From Crocosphaera sp. (lineage in GTDB: Bacteria; Cyanobacteriota; Cyanobacteriia; Cyanobacteriales; Microcystaceae), in the NCBI GenBank assembly GCA_030065205.1, contig JASJDN010000046.1:1-43629 (forward strand): DNA of 43,629 bases. The letters are read 5' to 3'. The position numbers were made by a program, and so were the translations under genes. Positions 32,225 to 40,290 of the stretch are shown piece by piece. The notes under the pieces were generated by a model. It ran no database searches and had not been told where the DNA came from. It worked only from the letters and a program-made list of their open reading frames with translations. Numbering within the stretch: the stretch's first letter is position 1; every line of letters begins with the position of its first letter.

Positions 32225-33085
32225 ATGAATAGTCATAACAAGAAACTCCTTTGCTTTTTTGGTCATCATAAATGTGGGACTCAATGGGTTCAAGGTATTT
32301 TGCGAGAAGTCGCACAGGAAATGGGGTGGTTGTATGGCCATGCTCATAATGAAGAAATTTTTAATTATGATTTTGAAGAATTTATAAAAGAAAGAAAATT
32401 TGATATTTTTTCCTACACGAATGCTAAATATCAATACATTAAAGATTTCAATAATTTTAAGGGATTTCATGTGATTCGAGATCCGAGAGATATTGTGGTT
32501 TCTGCTTATTATTCTCATCTTTATAGTCATCCCGTTGATAATTATGACCACCTCAAAAAAGAAAGGGAAATTTTACAAAAAATGTCAAAAGATGAAGGAT
32601 TAATTCAAGAAATGGAATTTAATCAGAGAGTGTTTGAAGACATGGAAAGGTGGAATTATGATCAGGATCATGTCATGGAAATAAAGTTAGAAGATTTGAG
32701 TCGAGATCCCTATGGAAGTTTTGTGGATATTTTTCGTTTTTTAGGTATTGTCAGTGAGTCCCGACCCACTTATCAAGAAAGATGGAATCATTTATTAGCA
32801 ATTACCTCTCGAACCACCCAAAAGAAACTATTTAGTAACCCTTTGATTAATATTTCTTTGAAAAAAATTCCCTACGAAATCGCTTTAGGAATTATTTACG
32901 AAAATCGCTTCCAAAAGAAAACTAAAGGGCGTACCATTGGGGAAGAAGATGTTAAAAGTCACTATCGAAAAGGGGTAGCGGGAGATTGGAAAAATCACTT
33001 TAATGAGGATCATATTAACTTTTTCAAAGATAAATATGGTCAATTATTGATTAACTTAGGATATGAAAAAGATGAAAATTGGTAA
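32225..33085 (+). CDS. Sulfotransferase (Sulfotransfer_1 type)
   Basis: A 286-residue PAPS-dependent sulfotransferase, distinct from the one at 27609. The phosphosulfate loop is [16 protein letters not shown] (residues 11-26), and the 3'-phosphate site is [19 protein letters not shown] (about 80-98). The C-terminal [20 protein letters not shown] and DWKNHF matches the classic GDWKN cofactor loop. It starts 32 bases after the LCP gene, suggesting sulfation of the glycan that the LCP protein attaches; the acceptor is inferred. Its stop overlaps the possible upstream starts of the next gene. Confidence 0.9.
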   Translation: MNSHNKKLLCFFGHHKCGTQWVQGILREVAQEMGWLYGHAHNEEIFNYDFEEFIKERKFDIFSYTNAKYQYIKDFNNFKGFHVIRDPRDIVVSAYYSHLYSHPVDNYDHLKKEREILQKMSKDEGLIQEMEFNQRVFEDMERWNYDQDHVMEIKLEDLSRDPYGSFVDIFRFLGIVSESRPTYQERWNHLLAITSRTTQKKLFSNPLINISLKKIPYEIALGIIYENRFQKKTKGRTIGEEDVKSHYRKGVAGDWKNHFNEDHINFFKDKYGQLLINLGYEKDENW

Positions 33086-33086
33086 C

Positions 33087-33617
33087 ATGAAAAATCAAAT
33101 ATTTCAACCCCTGCAAGGTGTTTTGTTACGATTTTTAACAATAGTGGGTTTAATCCTCTTAATTGGTCTTTGGATCTTACTGGATGCACGGCCTGTCATC
33201 GCTCAAGATAACACGGTTAACTATACCTACGGGGAATTACAACAGCAAGACTTCTCCCATAAAGACTTACAAGGGGGTGTATTCGCCGCCGCAGATATGC
33301 GAGAAGCCAACTTTGAAGGGTCAAACCTCTCCTATAGTATTTTTACCGAAGGCATCCTCTTAGGGGCGAATTTGAAGGGGGCTGATCTCAGTTCATCTTT
33401 ACTAGACCGAGTTACCTTGGATTTTGCCGATCTCACCGATGCTATTTTAGTCGATGCGATCGCCACTCGGACCCGTTTCTACGATGCAACCATCACCGGG
33501 GCCGACTTTACCAATGCTGTCATTGATCGTTATCAAGTCTCTTTGATGTGTGAACGGGCCGAAGGGGTTAACCCGATGACAGGGGTTTCTACTAGGGATA
33601 GTTTAGGCTGTCGATAA
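33087..33617 (+). CDS. Exported pentapeptide-repeat protein
   Basis: A 176-residue protein from ATG 33087 (starts at 33063 and 33072 are also possible; none has a clear ribosome site). A signal sequence ([20 protein letters not shown] ending VIAQD, cleavage likely after AQ) targets it to the lumen or periplasm. The mature part has about 16 A(D/N)LXX-like repeats: [31 protein letters not shown] and [14 protein letters not shown]. This forms a right-handed quadrilateral helix, capped by a C-terminal region with two Cys (MCERAEG and GCR). It resembles thylakoid-lumen pentapeptide proteins of cyanobacteria; molecular function unknown. A hairpin follows at 33635-33654. Confidence 0.9.
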   Translation: MKNQIFQPLQGVLLRFLTIVGLILLIGLWILLDARPVIAQDNTVNYTYGELQQQDFSHKDLQGGVFAAADMREANFEGSNLSYSIFTEGILLGANLKGADLSSSLLDRVTLDFADLTDAILVDAIATRTRFYDATITGADFTNAVIDRYQVSLMCERAEGVNPMTGVSTRDSLGCR

Positions 33618-33634
33618 CTTATCATTAGATTTAA

Positions 33635-33654
33635 GTTGTTTTGAATAAAACAAC
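33635..33654 (+). terminator. Hairpin after the pentapeptide gene
   Basis: GTTGTTTT (33635-33642) pairs with AAAACAAC (33647-33654) over a four-base loop, 17 bases past the stop codon. The following bases are only moderately T-rich. Confidence 0.5.
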
Positions 33655-33665
33655 CTAAAATTTAA

Positions 33666-33695
33666 CTCCTGCCTCCTGCCCTCTGCCTCCTGCCT
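33666..33695. repeat. STRR heptamer array (CTGCCTC)
   Basis: Four to five tandem copies of CTGCCTC-like units (CTCCTGCCTCCTGCCCTCTG pattern) followed by CTTAAAGCT. The same heptamer and the same CCTTAAAGCT neighbour occur in the MITE-like element at 15522-15648, so this may be a partial copy of it. Confidence 0.65.
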
Positions 33696-33718
33696 TAAAG
33701 CTAGAAAGTTCATAATGT

Positions 33719-34474
33719 ATGCACATAAAAACTGCTATTATGTATCAAACCGATGCCTTAAATGATCCTAAAAAAGTTCTTCCTACCATGTATGATCTCC
33801 CTAGTGAAGATCCGGAGGAACCTGGTTTGCCTGACGAATTTCATGACTTTCAACCTCATCTACTCAGAAAGACATTTCATCCTGCTAATTATTCCCTCGA
33901 TGAAGTGTTTATTGCTACGGATATGAACCTTTATTGTGATGTGCGTCATACGGGTTGGTATAAGCGTCCCGACTGGTTTGCAGTGGTAGGAGTTGATCGC
34001 TTATACGAACAACAGGATATGAGGTTAAGTTATGTGGTATGGCAAGAAGGAATTAATCCCTTTGTGGTAGTAGAATTACTATCACCAGGAACGGAAAAAG
34101 AAGACTTAGGACAAACCTTAAGAAAAGCCGAAAATCCGCCGACTAAATGGGAAGTTTACGAGCGCATTTTAAGGGTTCCGTACTATATTATTTTTGACCG
34201 TTATAGCGATCAATTAAGAGCATTTCAGTTAACCGGAAGTCATTACCGAGAATTAGAATTAATTGAATCCCGAATCTGGATGGAAGATATTGGTTTGGGT
34301 TTAGGACTTTGGCAAGGTTGTTATGAAGGAATAGAAAGACTATGGTTACGCTGGTATGATCGTGACAGAAATTGGATTGCTACCCCTGAAGAAATTGCAG
34401 AACGAGAAAAAAGAAGGGCCAATAAATTAGCACAGAAACTAATTGATATGGGAATTAATCCAGAAGAAATCTAA
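33719..34474 (+). CDS. Uma2 family endonuclease with C-terminal extension (251 aa)
   Basis: A larger Uma2/DUF820 protein. It carries RPDWFAVVGVDRLYE (about residues 80-95) and PFVVVELLSPGTEKEDLGQT (about 112-131) with the acidic active-site residues, then YERILRVPYYIIFDRYSD. A charged C-terminal helix (TPEEIAEREKRRANKLAQKL) is typical of this long subgroup. Start is ATG 33719 or the internal ATG 33740 (MYQTDALND), which fits relatives better. It lies alone between the pentapeptide gene and a small coiled-coil gene. Confidence 0.87.
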   Translation: MHIKTAIMYQTDALNDPKKVLPTMYDLPSEDPEEPGLPDEFHDFQPHLLRKTFHPANYSLDEVFIATDMNLYCDVRHTGWYKRPDWFAVVGVDRLYEQQDMRLSYVVWQEGINPFVVVELLSPGTEKEDLGQTLRKAENPPTKWEVYERILRVPYYIIFDRYSDQLRAFQLTGSHYRELELIESRIWMEDIGLGLGLWQGCYEGIERLWLRWYDRDRNWIATPEEIAEREKRRANKLAQKLIDMGINPEEI

Positions 34475-34555
34475 CGTTTCCTTTCCATAACTCTGCTCTC
34501 AGACATAGTTAAATATCTAATAATATAGATAGTCGTTAACTATTTATATTTGATC

Positions 34556-34804
34556 ATGAGTCAAACCCCTATCAATGTGACTTACTCTCTAGAAGATGTC
34601 TTAAAAGAAATTAATCAGAAATTAGAGAAACTCAATGACAAAATAGATGACCTACAAAAAGATATGACTGATGTTAAGGTAGGAATAGCACGATTAGATG
34701 AAAAAGTAGATGGACTGAATAAGCGTCTAGAATACCAAGAATTTATTAATCGAGGAGTTTTAATTTTAAAGTTTAACTCGTGCAACAATTTACCAACATT
34801 TTAA
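34556..34804 (+). CDS. Small coiled-coil protein, C-terminus possibly truncated (82 aa)
   Basis: The protein starts MSQTPINVTYSLEDVLKEIN and continues as a regular heptad coiled coil (LEKLNDKIDDLQKDMTDVKV, LDEKVDGLNKRLEYQEFINR). Cyanobacterial proteins of this kind usually end in a membrane helix after the INRG stretch; here the sequence turns into LILKFNSCNNLPTF and stops, suggesting a 3' deletion or frameshift. ATG 34556 is preferred over TTG 34550. Function unknown. Confidence 0.65.
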   Translation: MSQTPINVTYSLEDVLKEINQKLEKLNDKIDDLQKDMTDVKVGIARLDEKVDGLNKRLEYQEFINRGVLILKFNSCNNLPTF

Positions 34805-35131
34805 ATTATTATTTAGGATTGATTTAAGATCGTCGATGTTCTTTGTTTAAATCACCTTCTTTCTGTCGTGAAATTTCTTGGGCGATAATGTTAGATGTTT
34901 GAGTCATCATGATTAATATTGTCTTTCTTTATTTTTGGGTTTATTCCCTATTACATAGGAAAATTTTGACTGAGAAAATGAACTTAACGTAAATGTAGCC
35001 CCCCGGTAACAATTGCTACTTTATTTGTCATGATGTTGAGATTTTTTGAGAAATGCCGATTTATTATTTGATTTAAGCTATATTGTATAGGACTCATCCT
35101 GATTTTTCGTCCCTTACTTTAAAAATTACTG
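34805..35131. other. 327-base intergenic region upstream of the Rieske gene
   Basis: I see no secure gene. A 28-codon minus-strand frame (34824-34910, MMTQTSNIIAQEIS) is possible but lacks support. The right part carries the CTATA-TTG-TATAG palindrome (35078-35090), described separately, and presumably the promoter of the Rieske oxygenase gene. Confidence 0.45.
35078..35090 (+). promoter_or_regulatory. CTATATTGTATAG palindrome, probable promoter/operator
   Basis: CTATA and TATAG form a 5-base inverted repeat around TTG, 41 bases before the Rieske start codon, followed by G and CTCAT. Nearly the same sequence (one base different in the spacer) stands 35 bases before the gene at 37356. The TATAGG part could be a -10 element and the palindrome an operator overlapping it. 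Confidence 0.55.
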
Positions 35132-36466
35132 ATGACACTAGCTTCTAACGAACCGACAACAGAACAAGTAAAAGCAACTTCATTACTATCAGAAATAGAA
35201 AACCAGTTTAACTGGAAAGAATGCTGGTATCCTGTAACATTTGTAAAAGACTTACCCAAAGATCGTCCTTATGGTTTCTCTTTGTACGATAAACCTTTAG
35301 TGTTATTTAGAAACAAGGAAGAGACGCTAATCTGTCTTAAGGATATTTGTCCCCATCGTGCGGCTAAACTCTCAGATGGAGAAATAATTGATGGCAAAAT
35401 AGAATGTTCTTATCATGGTTGGCAGTTTGGTGAAGGGGGCCAATGTTTACATATTCCACAATTACCAGAAGAGACTAAAATTCCTGAAACTGCTTGTGTA
35501 CAATCTTATCCTGTTGCTGAAGTTCAAGGAATGGTTTGGATCTGGGCAGGAACACCAGAAAAAGCTGATAAAAATAATATTCCAACGGTTGCTGATTTAG
35601 ACGATCCTAAGGTGTTTAGCTCAGACGTTGTGATGGATCTTCCTTACGATCAAAATTTTTTTATTGAAAATGTAATCGATCCTGCACATCTTTTTATCAG
35701 TCATAATGGCTCATGGAATATGAAAGAACTTGCTCAACCTTTAGAGATGGAGATTCTTAATCTATCAGTTAAAGGAATTGAGGCGAGATATTGCCTAGCA
35801 AATACCCCTCATAAACATTGGATGAGCTTAAATTTTATTGCTCCTAATTTAGTTATCTATAGAAATAAAACCCCACAACGTATTGGTGGTGCAGCCCTTT
35901 ATTCTTTACCATCAGGAAAGGGTTGCTGTAGAATTGTTATCAGAAACTATACCAATAGTCCAAGCTGGAAACTTAAACTGCAACCTCGCTGGTTTGAGCA
36001 TTGGTCTCGAACTAAATTTATAGAAGAAGATTTATCTCTTGTGGTAGGACAAGAATTACAAACCAAGCGTTTACAAAAAAGTCTCAAAGAACTTTATTTA
36101 CCTCTCAAAACATCTGATATTTTCGTAGTCGAATACCGTAAATGGTTAGATAAATATGGTTCCTCCTTTCCGTCTTATCAAGGTTATGAAACTGCTCATA
36201 ATATTGATGGTCAATTAGTGGAGATAGGAACCCGATTAACTCGTCATACAGAAATATGTGGTGCTTGTAATCAGGCGTATGAAAATACCAAGAAGATCAA
36301 AAGAATATTGATCACAGTTGCTATTATTTTAGCTGCGATCGCTTTAATTTTAGACCATTCTTCAGCTAAATATTTTCTGGTTGCTGCTTCTCTGTTTTCC
36401 GTTGCTTTAGTAGTTGTTGTTGAACAGGTAAAAATTAAGTTTGAACGTAGTTATACTCGTCATTGA
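35132..36466 (+). CDS. Rieske oxygenase, pheophorbide a oxygenase (PaO)-like
   Basis: A 444-residue Rieske non-heme iron monooxygenase. The [2Fe-2S] site is CPHR (Cys73, His75) and CSYHGW (Cys92, His95). The mononuclear iron site is NVIDPAHLFISHNG (Asp183, His186, His191). A C-terminal ICGACNQAYE CxxC pair (Cys376, Cys379) and two hydrophobic segments after residue 390 place it in the PaO/Tic55/Cao group, whose members oxidise chlorophyll derivatives at the membrane and take electrons from ferredoxin. The substrate here is not shown; a tetrapyrrole or similar large hydrophobic ring is likely. It is followed 34 bases later by a DUF3598 gene. Confidence 0.92.
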   Translation: MTLASNEPTTEQVKATSLLSEIENQFNWKECWYPVTFVKDLPKDRPYGFSLYDKPLVLFRNKEETLICLKDICPHRAAKLSDGEIIDGKIECSYHGWQFGEGGQCLHIPQLPEETKIPETACVQSYPVAEVQGMVWIWAGTPEKADKNNIPTVADLDDPKVFSSDVVMDLPYDQNFFIENVIDPAHLFISHNGSWNMKELAQPLEMEILNLSVKGIEARYCLANTPHKHWMSLNFIAPNLVIYRNKTPQRIGGAALYSLPSGKGCCRIVIRNYTNSPSWKLKLQPRWFEHWSRTKFIEEDLSLVVGQELQTKRLQKSLKELYLPLKTSDIFVVEYRKWLDKYGSSFPSYQGYETAHNIDGQLVEIGTRLTRHTEICGACNQAYENTKKIKRILITVAIILAAIALILDHSSAKYFLVAASLFSVALVVVVEQVKIKFERSYTRH

Positions 36467-36500
36467 TAACCCGATAACTGTTATTTAAGGAGATCAAATC

Positions 36501-37262
36501 ATGAAGCTAAAAGAACACAACTGGAAAATTTTAACCGAGCAACACTTATATGATTGGCATGGCATTTGGACAAGATATAGTTCAACTGGAGAGGTGCAAG
36601 AATCTTTTAAAAGTCTTCGTAGTTTTCGTAGTAACCCAGAAAAAATAGAAATTTTTCATACCAATCGTTATTTTTATGATGATGGAAGAACAGAAGAAAA
36701 AAAATGGAATTATAAGCAAGAAGAGTTTTCTCAAGTAAATAACTCAATTTCATTTTTCTTTGAACAGGGTTCGATGGGATGGTTAGCAAAAGCATTGGTA
36801 ACTAATTCTATGTTTGTAATGGAATTATTGTTTAAGTATGAACATCTCAGACACAGTATAATTATGATGTACGATCAGCAAGGTAATTTATTGCAAATAA
36901 GTAGTATTAAAGAAGATTCTCAGGGTTTTCCTTCTTCCCATTGGTCAACGGAAATAGAGCAATTATCTTCTAAGAATTTCCCAAAAAATTGGCAAGGAAC
37001 GTCTCTAGTTTTAAATTCCGATTTAGAAATTTCTGAACCTGTTTCTAGTCAATTTAGTTGGGACAGAAAAGGGCATAAAATTTTCTATTTACCCGATGGG
37101 GTTTCTATTAGTTGTCCCGATAAAGTAACTGTGGGAACCGCTTTTGATTGTGTGACCAATTGGTTAATTGATGAAACCCAGATGCAGCAATTAATAGCTA
37201 GTTATGATACGACTGGCAAGTTTCAATCTTTAACTCTTGAAAAATATGAGTTAAAATCCTGA
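36501..37262 (+). CDS. DUF3598 family protein (lipocalin-like)
   Basis: A 253-residue DUF3598 protein. The N-terminus has HLYDWHGIWTRYSSTGEVQE, and the C-terminal half FYLPDGVSISCPDKVTVGTA, then NWLIDE and IASYDTTGKFQSLTLEKYEL, all typical of this cyanobacterial and algal family. The fold is thought to be lipocalin-like, so it may bind the hydrophobic substrate or product of the Rieske enzyme. A strong AAGGAG site lies eight bases before ATG 36501, and it clearly shares a transcript with the Rieske gene. The role is inferred from position and fold. Confidence 0.82.
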   Translation: MKLKEHNWKILTEQHLYDWHGIWTRYSSTGEVQESFKSLRSFRSNPEKIEIFHTNRYFYDDGRTEEKKWNYKQEEFSQVNNSISFFFEQGSMGWLAKALVTNSMFVMELLFKYEHLRHSIIMMYDQQGNLLQISSIKEDSQGFPSSHWSTEIEQLSSKNFPKNWQGTSLVLNSDLEISEPVSSQFSWDRKGHKIFYLPDGVSISCPDKVTVGTAFDCVTNWLIDETQMQQLIASYDTTGKFQSLTLEKYELKS

Positions 37263-37307
37263 AACTAACACAAACGTCTTCAACTAGATTTAGATCAATT
37301 AGATTAG

Positions 37308-37320
37308 CTATATTATATAG
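37308..37320 (+). promoter_or_regulatory. CTATATTATATAG palindrome, probable promoter/operator
   Basis: The second copy of the motif before the Rieske gene: CTATA-TTA-TATAG followed by GCATCAT, 35 bases before ATG 37356. The preceding bases TTAG also match the first copy (TAAG). Its presence indicates that the 505-residue gene has its own promoter under the same control as the Rieske operon. Confidence 0.55.
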
Positions 37321-37355
37321 GCATCATTGTACTTGTTTCTCTAAAATATAAAAAA

Positions 37356-38873
37356 ATGAACTCCACAACATCTGATCATCTAGGTTCTCTTAAAATAGAC
37401 ACTTGTGACAATCAAATTATATTCTATCAAGCAGAGCAAAAATATAAGAATCAATACTTACCCCTCAGTCAAGCTACGTTAGAAGATTCATGGATAGAAG
37501 TAATTCAGCTTACCAAGAAGCTTTGTCTTAATCATCTTGGTGAACTTAAACCAAGATTATTGGTAACTATTAATGGTGCGCCATTTGGCCCTCAAAATTT
37601 TGAAAGTGGAGATCCCAAAAATCTTTTTCTTGATTCCTACTTTTTTGCTCATGATGTGTTTCAGCATGGTTGGTCTACCGGTTTAGGATACTTCAACCTT
37701 GCTAATATTGGAGGCGAAATTAATAGTGGTCACATTGAACGACCAGGTAGTGAAATACCTTGTCACTTACTCAAAACCTCAGACATTCCCAGGGATGCTC
37801 TTCAACAACTTAGTCATATTCAACGTCAAGCAACTCATGATTATAATTTGGGAAATAAAAAGAAAAACCCATCCCTTGAATTATGGAGTGCATTAGACCT
37901 AGCCAAATCTTTAGGAGATCCTTCAATTCCTGAACAGTCTGTTTTGACCATTTATATTGGTCGTCCCAGGCCAGATCGATATTTTGTTGAGGATTTAAAC
38001 TTTTCGCAAAATGATCACCAACATCAACTACTACTTGAATATGAGAATCCTTTCCAAACATTCATTGATTATGCAATGCTCCAAAGAGCGGAAAAGCAAT
38101 TTCAAGAATTAATTACGAACAATGTCCAACCATCTTTCTCTCACCAACAATCTCATGGACTTGAAATAGGTTACTGTATCGATTCGGATACCCTTTCATC
38201 GACTTCTATAACTCTGCTGGGATTTTTGAAGAGTGGTTTACCTGTTTCTATGGCTCAATTCCAAAAAGTTTTTTATCAAAGAACCAATGACGATTTTAAG
38301 GAAGAGCTTACTGGAAGAGAGATTTATCTTCTTGAAAAAGGTATCACTGAAAGCAAAATAGAGGTTGAGACAAACAAATGGGTATCTATATATCAAAGGG
38401 CAGAGGAGACTGGGACAGCCTATCTTTTTTTTAAACAACAGCAAGAAAATACAATAGAAACAATCTCTAAAACTCGCTTTCGATTTAATTTCTCTGTCCC
38501 TGTATTGGATGTTCTCACCCATTCTCCTTATCAAAAAAGTAAGATACTCGAAATTAGTCTTTCTACACCTAAAATGTCAGAGTCACAATCAATAGAAATT
38601 CAACCACTTCTGGATGTAACTGAACATTTTGTGGCAACATTTAATGACAGTGAACAAAAGCGAATGTCATTAATTTGTGGCTCAGAATCGACTCCATGGG
38701 GTGTAGTTGGTAGTCCAATAACTGATAAACGAGAAGAGCAATATCAACTCGCTTATCATGAACTAAAAACCTCTAAAAATTCTTACCTGTTGAATTTTTT
38801 GAATACTATAGGATTGACACTTAAAGCACCTGAAGATGTATACTTTTGTCCACTATTGAAAACAAAAGTTTAA
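37356..38873 (+). CDS. Uncharacterised 505-residue protein
   Basis: I do not recognise a family. The protein is soluble, with no signal peptide or membrane helix. It has a well-structured N-terminal half with Gly/His-rich segments (LLVTINGAPFGPQNFESGDP, FFAHDVFQHGWSTGLGYFNL, NLANIGGEINSGHIERPGSE) and a beta-rich C-terminal half. The His/Asp/Glu-rich central motif could be a metal or cofactor site, but nothing proves it. Four Cys are scattered without a motif. It lies between the Rieske/DUF3598 pair and a convergent FAD monooxygenase, and carries the same promoter palindrome as the Rieske gene, so a shared pathway is likely. Confidence 0.7.
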   Translation: MNSTTSDHLGSLKIDTCDNQIIFYQAEQKYKNQYLPLSQATLEDSWIEVIQLTKKLCLNHLGELKPRLLVTINGAPFGPQNFESGDPKNLFLDSYFFAHDVFQHGWSTGLGYFNLANIGGEINSGHIERPGSEIPCHLLKTSDIPRDALQQLSHIQRQATHDYNLGNKKKNPSLELWSALDLAKSLGDPSIPEQSVLTIYIGRPRPDRYFVEDLNFSQNDHQHQLLLEYENPFQTFIDYAMLQRAEKQFQELITNNVQPSFSHQQSHGLEIGYCIDSDTLSSTSITLLGFLKSGLPVSMAQFQKVFYQRTNDDFKEELTGREIYLLEKGITESKIEVETNKWVSIYQRAEETGTAYLFFKQQQENTIETISKTRFRFNFSVPVLDVLTHSPYQKSKILEISLSTPKMSESQSIEIQPLLDVTEHFVATFNDSEQKRMSLICGSESTPWGVVGSPITDKREEQYQLAYHELKTSKNSYLLNFLNTIGLTLKAPEDVYFCPLLKTKV

Positions 38874-38957
38874 GATAGTCAATCTTTACCCAAAATTACG
38901 AAAAATTGTGTCTCTTGAAAAAATGTACAACTGGTTTTTGGGACCTTGAAGGATAGC

Positions 38958-40046
38958 TTAAGCCGCCTTTTTCTTACGACTACGGCCTATTTTTCGGCTA
39001 ATTTCACGGCTAGTCTCTTGATATTCATGAACAATGGGCAATCTTTCACTTTGATAACTAGCCAAAACCGCATCAATATTTGAACCCTCTTGTAAATGTC
39101 GTGATAACGCCAAGGCATCTTCAAAACCAGCAGTCATTCCTCTTGCTCTGGTGGGACTCTTGGCATGAGCAGCATCTCCTAACAACAGAATACGTCCTTG
39201 ATAGAGTTGTGGTAAGGGATCAATATCATAGGAGTAATTACAAACAATTTGTTCAGCAGGAGTGGCTTTAATGACGGCTCTAGCTGCTTCTGGAACTTTT
39301 TCTAACTCCTCTGTAGGTATACCTACATCATGAGGGTAAGGAAGCCCTTTTTCAGACTCAGTTTGCTTTTTTTCAATAAAAAAGCCCCAATGGGTGTAAC
39401 CATTTCCTAAATCAAAGAAATTAACGTAAATACCTCGCCCTCGCATATAAACGATAAAATTTCCCTCAGTACAAAATTCATTATCTTCGACAACACTGCG
39501 CCAGACGATATCTTGCAAATAACGAGGTTCAACACCAGGCACAACATATTCACGCACTTTAGAAAAAATACCATCGCTACCGACTAAAAGATCACCTTCC
39601 CATGTTTCCCCATTAGCAAAAGTAGCTGTCACTACTTTTTCTGTTTGAGTTGCACTAACAAATGGGGCGTTTAAATGAAGGCAGTCTTGAGGTAATTCCT
39701 CTAATAAAGCCTCCAGGATGGCTTTACGATGAATTAGCATTCCAGGCAACTCATTTTCGTCATAACTGACTGATTCCGAATTTGCCACTCCTCCTTTAAG
39801 GTTGCGAAACTCAAAATTTTTAACAGGTGTACCCGAATGTAGTAGCTTTTGACATAATTTAGGGTTTCCTTCGTTAACGGCTCTCATCCCTGAACCCACT
39901 AACAAAATACCACACCCATCTGTGCGGGGAACGGGCGATTTTTCAAACACATCTACCTTATATCCCTGACTCGCTAATAAACTTCCTAAATAAACCCCCG
40001 ATGTCCCTGCACCAACAATGCCTACTCTACAGTTTGAAGATATCAT
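38958..40046 (-). CDS. FAD-dependent monooxygenase (group A, UbiH/PHBH-like)
   Basis: A 362-residue flavoprotein hydroxylase that uses NAD(P)H and O2. It shows the FAD motif GIVGAGTSGVYLG (GxGxxG at 12-17), the DG motif GDLLVGSDGIFSKVRE and the second FAD motif GRILLLGDAAHAKSPTRARG near residue 290. The C-terminus is very basic (KIGRSRKKKAA). Relatives hydroxylate aromatic rings, quinols or carotenoid-like substrates. It is convergent with the 505-residue gene and 84 bases from it. A joint role with the Rieske oxygenase in successive oxidations is an inference. Confidence 0.9.
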   Translation of the reverse strand: MISSNCRVGIVGAGTSGVYLGSLLASQGYKVDVFEKSPVPRTDGCGILLVGSGMRAVNEGNPKLCQKLLHSGTPVKNFEFRNLKGGVANSESVSYDENELPGMLIHRKAILEALLEELPQDCLHLNAPFVSATQTEKVVTATFANGETWEGDLLVGSDGIFSKVREYVVPGVEPRYLQDIVWRSVVEDNEFCTEGNFIVYMRGRGIYVNFFDLGNGYTHWGFFIEKKQTESEKGLPYPHDVGIPTEELEKVPEAARAVIKATPAEQIVCNYSYDIDPLPQLYQGRILLLGDAAHAKSPTRARGMTAGFEDALALSRHLQEGSNIDAVLASYQSERLPIVHEYQETSREISRKIGRSRKKKAA

Positions 40047-40206
40047 GTTAATTTTTGTTACTAAATTAATATAACTTGCTTCTTTAGTGATAGCAGAGAT
40101 TATGATATTTTGCCACTCATTTTTAGCAGTAAAATTAAGCTGAAGCTATCATGCAACTGACCAATAACAAGATGTCCTAAACCCTGATTATCTCGTTGAA
40201 AAAATA

Positions 40207-40248
40207 TGAACTCCGCCACCGAAGGTGCGCGTAGCGTCCTCCGAACTT
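40207..40248. repeat. GC-rich dispersed repeat with CACC-GAA-GGTG hairpin
   Basis: Within an AT-rich 244-base gap lies GAACTCCGCCACCGAAGGTG then CGCGTAGCGTCCTCCGAA, much richer in GC than its surroundings. CACC-GAA-GGTG forms a tight hairpin, and the GCGTAGCGTC string is typical of small dispersed repeats in other cyanobacteria such as Nostoc. The rest of the gap (40047-40290) shows no secure gene. Confidence 0.55.
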
Positions 40249-40290
40249 CTAACACCGAACTCACGTTAACCCACCTTACATTTAGGAAAA

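Noticed and set aside
34824-34910. Minus-strand frame of 28 codons (MMTQTSNIIAQEIS)
   Set aside because: No ribosome site or terminator, and the size is within chance for AT-rich sequence; mentioned only under the intergenic region.
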